The translations under genes and the position numbers were made by a program. Of a stretch of DNA of 64,000 nucleotides, positions 57,950-64,000 are shown piece after piece. The stretch comes from Indioceanicola profundi. Lineage in GTDB: Bacteria > Pseudomonadota > Alphaproteobacteria > Azospirillales > Azospirillaceae. The DNA is taken from the NCBI RefSeq assembly GCF_003568845.1, contig NZ_CP030126.1:2835501-2899500 (forward strand). The letters are read 5' to 3'. Each line of letters opens with the position of its first letter. Position 1 is the first letter of the stretch. The notes under the pieces were generated by a model. The model did no database searches. It was not told where the DNA came from and saw nothing but the letters and a program-made list of their open reading frames with translations.

Positions 57950-59470
57950 TCAGGGGGTGAAGTCGGCCTCGGCCCGGTGCGGGACGGCGGCCATGGGGAA
58001 TGCCGGCGGGCGCACCGCGCCGGGGGCGGGCTTTCCGGCGGGCAGCCGCAGGGGCTCCGCCAGCAGGCAGCCGGCCAGGGCGTCCAGCCCGTCGTCGGGA
58101 CCGGCGCCCTCCGGCCGCCAGTCCCGCATCTCGGCGATCAGGGGTGTTGCGAAGACGCCGGCATGGGCGTGCAGCATGCCGGCGGCCAGCCGCGCCTCGA
58201 TCCCCTCCTGGATGCGCTGGGCCTTGGGCGCGCGGCTGACCTCCTTGCAGACGGAGACGGCCAGCCCGTGCCGGGCCAGCACCCCCCGCAGAAGCTGGGG
58301 CAGGAAGCCGCCAACCCCATTGGCCTCCACATGCAGGGTCCGCACCGGCACGCTCCGGAGCAGGCCGGCCACGGCCTCGCACTGGGCCTGCGCCGATTCC
58401 TCCGCCGCCCCGGCGGAGAGATATTCGATGCGGTGGAGCCAGGCGTCGCCCTCTGCCCCGAAGAACACCACCGCCACCACGCTGGCATCTCCGCCGGCCC
58501 GCGCCAGCGACGGGTCCCACCAGGCCCGGGCGGAGACGACGCGACGCCCCGCCAGCTCCATCACCGGCCGCCGCCCCGCCTCGCGGTAGAGGATCTCCGC
58601 ATCGTAGCGCCTCAGCAGCTCCGGGTTCAGCAGACCGGCGACCACCGGCACGGGCTTCAGCATCATCTGGCTGGCGAAGCGGCTGGGGCCGGAGAGGGTG
58701 CGGATGCGGCTGATCTCCTCCTGCCCGAACACCTCCGGCCAGACGGGACCGCGGGAGCCCTCGACCGGGATTTCCAGCCTGTGGAAGCCGGCCAGGAACG
58801 GTTCCGCCCCGCCCGGCCCCGGCTCCGCCCCATAGATGCTGTCGGCGGCATGGGGCGTGCCGATATAGAGCACGGTGCCGCCGGGGACGAGCACATGGGT
58901 GATCTCCCCCAGCCGCCGCCGCAGCTCCGCCCGCGCATGGGCGGTGGCGCAGGTGTTCGGCACCTCCACATCGTCGCAGATCACGATGTCGGCATGGCTG
59001 CCGGTGAAGTTCGCCCCGATGCCCTTGGCCAGCATGGAGGGATCGCGCGAGGTACCCGCCCGCGCCACGGTCAGCGCATCGGCGCCCCAGAGCTCGATCT
59101 TCGGCGGCCGGAGGCCGATGCAGACCGGATGGCGTTCCAGCACATGCTTGACGGTGCGCACCATCTTGGCCGCCAGCTCATCCTCCGCCGCCAGCACCAG
59201 GATGCGGATATCCGGATCGCCGGCCAGCGCCCAGGCGCAGAACAGGCCGGCGACGCTGCTCTTGCCGCTGCCGCGGAAGGCCAGCAGCAGCAGATCCCGC
59301 CGCCCTTCCCGCCACGCCCTTCCCAGCCACCCGGCCATCCAGAGCTGCGGCGGCGGCAGGTTCCGCCCCTCATGCTCCGCCCACATCTGGGCGAATTCGG
59401 GAAAGGGCACCTTCTCGGTCCAGGGCAGCGGGCCGGGGATGGAAGTCGGCGCACTCTCCGCTCCGGTCAT
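57950..59470 (-). CDS. Phage terminase, large subunit
   Basis: This is a 506-residue DNA-packaging motor. The ATPase has Walker A FRGSGKSS (residues 65-72) and Walker B IVICDDVEV (162-170), followed by the coupling segment LVPGGTVLYIGTPH. The C-terminal nuclease part contains ARAWWDPSLARAGGDASVVAVVFF and later HVEANGVGGFLPQLL. The FRGSGKS form is common in T7-like TerL proteins. The ATG at 59470 overlaps the preceding gene by four bases. Confidence 0.9.
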   Translation of the reverse strand: MTGAESAPTSIPGPLPWTEKVPFPEFAQMWAEHEGRNLPPPQLWMAGWLGRAWREGRRDLLLLAFRGSGKSSVAGLFCAWALAGDPDIRILVLAAEDELAAKMVRTVKHVLERHPVCIGLRPPKIELWGADALTVARAGTSRDPSMLAKGIGANFTGSHADIVICDDVEVPNTCATAHARAELRRRLGEITHVLVPGGTVLYIGTPHAADSIYGAEPGPGGAEPFLAGFHRLEIPVEGSRGPVWPEVFGQEEISRIRTLSGPSRFASQMMLKPVPVVAGLLNPELLRRYDAEILYREAGRRPVMELAGRRVVSARAWWDPSLARAGGDASVVAVVFFGAEGDAWLHRIEYLSAGAAEESAQAQCEAVAGLLRSVPVRTLHVEANGVGGFLPQLLRGVLARHGLAVSVCKEVSRAPKAQRIQEGIEARLAAGMLHAHAGVFATPLIAEMRDWRPEGAGPDDGLDALAGCLLAEPLRLPAGKPAPGAVRPPAFPMAAVPHRAEADFTP

Positions 59471-59775
59471 CCCAGCACCTCCTTGATCTGGTCGGCATAG
59501 GGGCTTTGATCCGCGATGCGGTGGACATGCTCGGTCATCAGCTCCGCCACCCGGCGCATCTGGGCCGTGGTGACGGCGTCCCCTTCCGGATCGGCCTTCT
59601 CGGCGGCCTCCGCCGCCAGCTTCGCCATCTTGAAGAGCCGCTCCGCCGTGGTCAGCACGGCATGCAGCTCCGCCTCGCTCTTGTCCCCGTCCAGCCGCTT
59701 CAGCGCCATCTCCATGGCGGCCGGCAGGGCCTTCGACAGCGCCTCGCAGCATGCTTCCAAAGCCGTGTCGGACAT
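59467..59775 (-). CDS. Candidate phage terminase small subunit
   Basis: A 102-residue, all-helical acidic protein whose stop overlaps the terL start (ATGA). The first part (ALPAAMEMALKRLDGDKSEAELHAVLTTAERLFKMAKLA) resembles the oligomerisation helices of small terminases, but no clear helix-turn-helix is seen. The assignment rests mainly on position. Confidence 0.55.
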   Translation of the reverse strand: MSDTALEACCEALSKALPAAMEMALKRLDGDKSEAELHAVLTTAERLFKMAKLAAEAAEKADPEGDAVTTAQMRRVAELMTEHVHRIADQSPYADQIKEVLG

Positions 59776-59865
59776 GGGTCTCCATCCTGGTTGTTGTGAG
59801 TGGGCTGGGGTGGTTTTCCGAGCCTCGCTGTTGGCACCGCGCCGAATCGCACAGCCACAATCCCC

Positions 59866-62227
59866 CTACACCCTCGCCACCACATGCCAGGCGGCGCCGT
59901 TGGACAGCACCGTCGCCCCCGCATGCTGCGCGCCCAGCGCCAGCGCCGCCCCGTCGGGTCCGGTGCCGCCGGCCACCGTCACGGTGACGGGGTTGCCGCC
60001 GGGGTCCGTCTTCTTCACCACGACCACCGCCCCCGAATTGGCCGCCGCCGGAGCCGGCAGGCGGGCCTCCACCGGGCCGGCGAAGGCGCTGACCAGATAG
60101 GCCTCCGCCCCCAGATCGATGGGCAGCAGCCCCGCCGCCTCGTGGTACTGCACACTGCGCGGGGCGGAGCGGGCGCCGGTGACCCACCAGTTGCCGCCAT
60201 TGCTGGCGACCGTGACGAAGTCGTAGCGCTTGCCCAGCCGCCGGACCCGCCCGTCCGGCCCGGCCCCGCCCTGTTCCGTCACCAGCACGGCATGGGCGGA
60301 CTCATCGGACTTCTTGATGGTGACGCTGCGCCCCGCCCCGGCGGAGGCCGGCGGAAGGCGCACCTCCAGCTCCCCCGCCGCGGCGCTGACGAGATAGAGC
60401 GGCTTCAGCAGGTCCGGCGTGAACGGCCCCGGCCCCTCCACGAACTCCGTATTGGCGGGCATGAGGTTGGAGGAGGTCACCCACCAGCCGTGGCCGTTGC
60501 TGATGGCGGTGAGCTGGTCGTGCCGGCAGGCCAGCACCACCGGCGCCCCGTCCGGCCCCGGCCCGCCATCCACGGTCACCGTCACCGGATTGGCGCTGCC
60601 ATCCGTCTTCTTGACGGTGACGGTGCGGCCGATATGGGTTCCGGCGGGGGGAAGCCGGAACTCCACCGGCCCGCCATAGGCGCTGACGAACCAGATCGTG
60701 CAGCCCTCGATGTCCGGTTCCACCAGCCCGCCGGCAGCGGGCTCCACATACTCCGTCTCCAGCCGCAGCCCTTCCAGCATCAGGTCGCTGATGCGGGTCT
60801 GCTTCAGATCGTTGCGCAGCGGAAAGCCGGCATTGACGGCGCTGTAGGCGCGCGCGTCGGTGGTGTCCCAGATCGGCATGCCGGCGGTGGCGCTGAACAG
60901 GTTGACGATGCTGGTGTTCCGGCTGCCGCCGTCGATGCGGATGCCGGGCAGCGCGCCGGCACTTTCCGCATAGAAGTTGACGATCAAATTCTGGTCCGTC
61001 GCCGCGCCCAGCCGCAGGCAGGCCTCGCCGCCCGGATGCAAATTCGCCTCGCAATCCACGAAGCTGTTGTTGAAGCGGCCGGCGGACAGGAAGAAGCCGC
61101 AGCCGCTCATGGGCGCGGCCAGGCTGTAGACCCGGACATCGTGGAACTTGTTGGCGTTCGGCGTGTCGCCGCTGCTCTCCACCGTCAACAGCACGCCGTG
61201 GATCTGCGGCCGCGCCACCAGCACCCGGCCGACATGGTTCCAGTAGCAGGGCCGGTCCGGGCTGCTGTAGCCGTCCAGCACAATGCCGATCATGCTGTCC
61301 CAGATGGACAGGTTCTCCACCACATTCTTCACGCAAGGCCCGTCACGACCGTAGAGCTTCACCCCCGACGCCCCGCCCACGATGCGCAGGTTCCGCAGGG
61401 CGGCGTAGCTGTCCACCAACTCCACCGCGTTGAACTGGCTGGGATAGGAGGGCAGGTTGACGGCGTCGTAGGGCTGGTCGCGCGCCTGGATCACGCTGGC
61501 CTCCCCCACCCCGGTCAGGCTCTGCCCGTGGCCCAGCGTGATGGTGCCGGTGGTGCGGTAGGTGCCGGCCGGCAGGAACACCGCCCCATGGGCGGCCAGC
61601 GCGGCCTGGATAGCATGGGTGTCGTCCACGATGCCGTCGCCAGCCGCACCGAAATCCTTGGCGCTGACCATGTCGCCCAGCTTGTCGCGCATGCTGCGCC
61701 GCACGGCCCCGCCGCCCCTGGGCACGAAGGTGCCGTCCGCCCCGATCGGCCGGCGGCCGGGCCACGGGGTTCCCGGCCTCGTCGAAGCCCAGCACCATCC
61801 CGGCCCGTGCGGCGCGGGCGGGCAGCAGCCCGTCCGCCGGCAGGTCCGTTTCCGGATAGCGCACCATACGGGCCTGGTCCGCCTGCAATTGCTGGGCGAT
61901 GGCCGTCAACCGGCTGAGCTGGTCGTTCAGCGTGCGGGCGGAAAGCGGGCCGCTTTCCAGGAAGTCGCTCCGCCGGGAGATCGCCAGCCGCCGGCTGATC
62001 GTCACCACGGTGCCCGCGGCCGGGGCAGCGTCGAAGCGGACGCTGCCCCCTGCCGCCTGTCCGATCCCGGCCACGGTGAAGCCGGTGGGCTGGGGGGCGG
62101 CGTCCAGGAAGATCTGCAGATCGCCGGCCTCGAACACCGGAAAGGAGAAGCCGAACACGGCCCCCTGCCCGTCCGCCACATACTGCACGCGCGGGCTCAC
62201 CGCCGGCAGCGCTGCTTGCTCGGTCAT
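59866..62227 (-). pseudogene. T7-type tail spike/pectate-lyase-like protein, frameshifted
   Basis: Two frames join into one protein of about 787 residues if one base is removed near 61745. The N-terminal part from the ATG at 62227 (SPRVQYVADGQGAVFGFSFPVFEAGDLQIFLD, SRRLAISRRSDFLESGPLSARTLNDQL) is the phage_T7_tail adaptor. The second frame continues with DGTFVPRGG and VSAKDFGAAGDGIVDDTHAIQAAL, the usual start of a pectate-lyase beta-helix that binds or cleaves capsule. Three tandem 80-residue modules close the protein (about 60706-60470, 60411-60176, 60114-59869), each with YLVSA-like, RLPP, VKK(T/S)D, GPDG and SNG-x-x-WWVT blocks. A GTG at 61725 might restart the second part. Confidence 0.75.
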
Positions 62228-62289
62228 CTCGGGTCTCGTCTTTGTTGGATTGAAAGCTATGTGCGGGGGAGAGAGGGCTGCGTACCCCC

Positions 62290-62829
62290 TCACCCCACCC
62301 CGCGCGCCAGCCGCTCCAGCCGCTGCCTCTCCTGAAGCCGGGTCAGCTCCAGCAGGTTGCGCCGCTGCGCGGCCGTGGCGTCCGTATCCAGCGCCCGCAG
62401 CCGCAGCCCTTCCAGCCGCTCCTCCGCCGCCCGCTCCTCCTCGGACTCGCGGACCAGACCCAGCAGGATGGCCTCGCCGGAGCCGTCGGCGCTGGAGATG
62501 CCCTGGGAGCCGAGTTGGGCGCGGGTGCGGGATACGCTGCGGCGCAAGGCGCTCCGGCGTTTGCGCTCCGCCTCCTGCGCCTCCGCCCGGATCAGGGCGG
62601 CGCGCTCCCGCCGTTCCGCGGCGGACAGCTCCTCCTCCAGCCTCTGGGCCTCGCGCAGCTCGGCCAGCCGGCTGGCCTGCGTCTCGTCCAGCAGCCGCAG
62701 TTCCTCTTCCTCCGCCCGGCGCCGGCGGCGCGCATCGCCGCCGGTGGCCTCGTCCAGGGCGGAGGCGGTGCCACGCACCTGGTTGACGGCGCCCAGGGCC
62801 GCCAGCGCCGGCGTGCTTATCCCAGCCAT
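62290..62829 (-). CDS. Phage coiled-coil protein
   Basis: A 179-residue protein: a short hydrophobic N-terminus (ISTPALAALGAVNQVRG) followed by long highly charged Arg/Glu-rich helices (AEEEELRLLDETQASRLAELREAQRLEEELSAAERRE). It has the size and position of small virion or internal proteins between tube and fibre genes of podophages, but no hallmark. It overlaps the upstream gene by one base. Confidence 0.6.
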   Translation of the reverse strand: MAGISTPALAALGAVNQVRGTASALDEATGGDARRRRRAEEEELRLLDETQASRLAELREAQRLEEELSAAERRERAALIRAEAQEAERKRRSALRRSVSRTRAQLGSQGISSADGSGEAILLGLVRESEEERAAEERLEGLRLRALDTDATAAQRRNLLELTRLQERQRLERLARGVG

Positions 62830-64000
62830 CAGTCATTCACCTTCAGTTCGAGTGTCGCGGAGAGGAGCGTGAAGGGCAGCGGCCGATCATCCGCGATCCG
62901 CCACAGCGGCCGGGCCGCATCATGCGCCCAGCCCAGGCAGGAAAGCCGCCGGTCCCCCGTGAAAGGCGGGGCGGGCTCGCCGTGCAGCGCCGGCCCCGCC
63001 GCCCGGCGCAACGGCACCTCCACCGGACCGCGCCCGAGATCGACGCGCAGCACCGGCGTCCCCTCCAGGCGCAAGGTCACGGCCACCGGCCGCATCCGCC
63101 GCCCCATCCCCTCCGCAGCCAGCAAATTGACGGGCAGCGGTGCGATCTCATGGGCGAAGCGGAGCCCGGCCTGCACGGAAGCCGCCGGCTGGTCCAGCAT
63201 CAGGGTTCCGGCGGCGATGCCCTGGTCCGGCAGCACGACGCCATCCGCCAGCACGCCCACCTCACGGCCCTTGAGATGCTCCAGCCCCCGCCAGCGGCGC
63301 GTCGGCGTCGGGCTGCTGCCGGCCAGCGCGCTGTCCAGCCGGAACGCCTCGTCCCAGGCCTCCACGCACACCGTGCCCCGCCGCTCCACCAGCCAGTAGA
63401 CCGTGCCGCCCGCCAAGGCGACGGAGAGGATGCGGCCATCCGTGTCCAGCACCGTCCAGGCCGCGACCTGCTCCGCCCGGTGGAGCGTCAAGGCCCCCAC
63501 CGTGCCGTCGCCCATCACCACCAGCAGCAGGCGGCGGCTGCGGTCGAAATCCATATCCACCGGATCGCTCAGGATATGGCGCGCGGCCACGGCCAGATCG
63601 TTGGCCTGGTATCCCCGCTCCAGCTCCGTATAGGCGAATTCGCGCACAGTCCCGTCGCAGGTGGCGAACAGGGTGGCCCCGTCCACCTCCCGCACCGGCA
63701 CCTGCCGGGTCATGGCGCAGCCGGTGCGGGTCTGCCGGTCCAGCCGGATGCCGCCGGGCGTCAACGGCTCCCCCGTCACCGCCCATTCGGCCCCGGTGGT
63801 GAAGACCTGCAGGTGCCGGCCGGAGAAGACGCTGCGGATCGGGTTCACCTCGTCCGACAGGATGGCGAACTCGATGGCGGCGTCATCCTCCCCCTCGCCC
63901 AGATCGAAATTGAACAGGTCGCCGGATCTGGACAGCCAGAGCCGGTTCGGCAGGTCGCGGCTGCCGCCGATCACCAGCCGGTCCTGGTGGAAGCCGCAAC
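62829..64000 (-). CDS. Phage tail-tube/stabilisation-like protein, C-terminal part
   Basis: The last 389 codons; the gene continues past the right edge (the reading at the edge is CGFHQDRLVIGGSRDLPNRL). NRLWLSRSGDLFNFDLGE, then EWAVTGEPLTPGGIRLDRQTRTGC, is the pattern of T7 gp12-like tail tubular or P22 stabilisation proteins that close the portal. The remainder is beta-rich with an IYLV-type repeat region. No start codon lies in the window. Confidence 0.75.
   Translation of the reverse strand, partial: CGFHQDRLVIGGSRDLPNRLWLSRSGDLFNFDLGEGEDDAAIEFAILSDEVNPIRSVFSGRHLQVFTTGAEWAVTGEPLTPGGIRLDRQTRTGCAMTRQVPVREVDGATLFATCDGTVREFAYTELERGYQANDLAVAARHILSDPVDMDFDRSRRLLLVVMGDGTVGALTLHRAEQVAAWTVLDTDGRILSVALAGGTVYWLVERRGTVCVEAWDEAFRLDSALAGSSPTPTRRWRGLEHLKGREVGVLADGVVLPDQGIAAGTLMLDQPAASVQAGLRFAHEIAPLPVNLLAAEGMGRRMRPVAVTLRLEGTPVLRVDLGRGPVEVPLRRAAGPALHGEPAPPFTGDRRLSCLGWAHDAARPLWRIADDRPLPFTLLSATLELKVND

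Larger units (their letters stand above)
56944..64000 (-). mobile_element. Part of a podovirus-like prophage (late-gene end)
   Basis: Eight tightly packed minus-strand genes, several overlapping by ATGA. In transcription order: tail-tube/stabilisation-like protein, coiled-coil protein, T7-type tail spike, possible small terminase, large terminase, holin-like protein, TM/coiled-coil protein, wall hydrolase. The order tail tube, internal protein, tail fibre, small terminase, large terminase and lysis resembles the end of the T7 genome. It extends past the right edge; no integrase or att site is seen at the left end, and base composition matches the host. Confidence 0.75.

Overview
The window is GC-rich chromosomal DNA of an alphaproteobacterium, most likely from the Rhodospirillales/Azospirillales. 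The genus is not resolved. The inference rests on high GC with strong G/C wobble bias, a usg-family gene, an FNR with a C-x2-C-x7-C cluster (FnrL type), a TipF-like EAL protein, a riboswitch-led thiO-thiS-thiG-thiE cluster, and a CIRCE-controlled groESL.

Layout. 1-6.4 kb: a thioesterase fragment, a SDR, a RutG/UraA-type permease, three small or unknown membrane proteins, an AidB-like acyl-CoA dehydrogenase and a 72-residue orphan. 6.4-13.9 kb: a secreted unknown, a HAD phosphatase, an exported oligopeptidase B, a MHYT sensor kinase overlapping a single-domain receiver, and a TauE/SafE exporter. 14-20.3 kb: murI, a secreted unknown, a MaoC-type hydratase and three RNA-modification enzymes (rsuA, rsmC, rlmI). 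20.3-26.5 kb: an FNR regulator beside a good FNR box, a split membrane gene, motA, and two enzymes with degraded active sites (PyrE-like and DJ-1-like), then an EEP hydrolase. 26.5-31.4 kb: a TPP riboswitch heading thiO-thiS-thiG-thiE with ctaA (heme A synthase) as the last gene. 31.7-38.2 kb: tRNA-Ala(CGC), an Ala/Pro-rich protein, a large palindrome, mazEF abutting recF, then gyrB with a probable leaderless start. 38.2-46.6 kb: an antitoxin whose PIN toxin is reduced to a 51-residue stub, a SDR, an EamA exporter, a 1065-residue TonB receptor, two related small membrane proteins, an extensin-like lipoprotein and a TorF-type porin. 46.7-56.5 kb: a BCCT transporter, usg, groESL, a chemoreceptor, a frameshifted tipF-like gene, a minisatellite array around a palindrome, pyrD and a DUF952 gene.

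56.9-64.0 kb is a block of minus-strand phage genes. In transcription order it reads tail-tube/stabilisation protein (cut by the window edge), coiled-coil protein, T7-type tail spike (frameshifted), possible small terminase, large terminase, holin-like protein, TM/coiled-coil protein, SleB-type wall hydrolase. This resembles the late end of a T7-like podophage. No capsid, portal or integrase is inside the window.

Intergenic DNA is unusually structured. A REP-like family with GTAGGTCG arms occurs six or seven times, and in two cases an arm supplies the stop codon of a gene (rsuA, ctaA). A second palindromic repeat sits as a head-to-head pair inside the thi operon. A 137-bp palindrome lies upstream of mazEF, and a 39-bp minisatellite and a 17-bp minisatellite flank a third palindromic repeat. 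Three coding loci are each broken by a single-base frame change, so either recent decay or base-level assembly error should be kept in mind.
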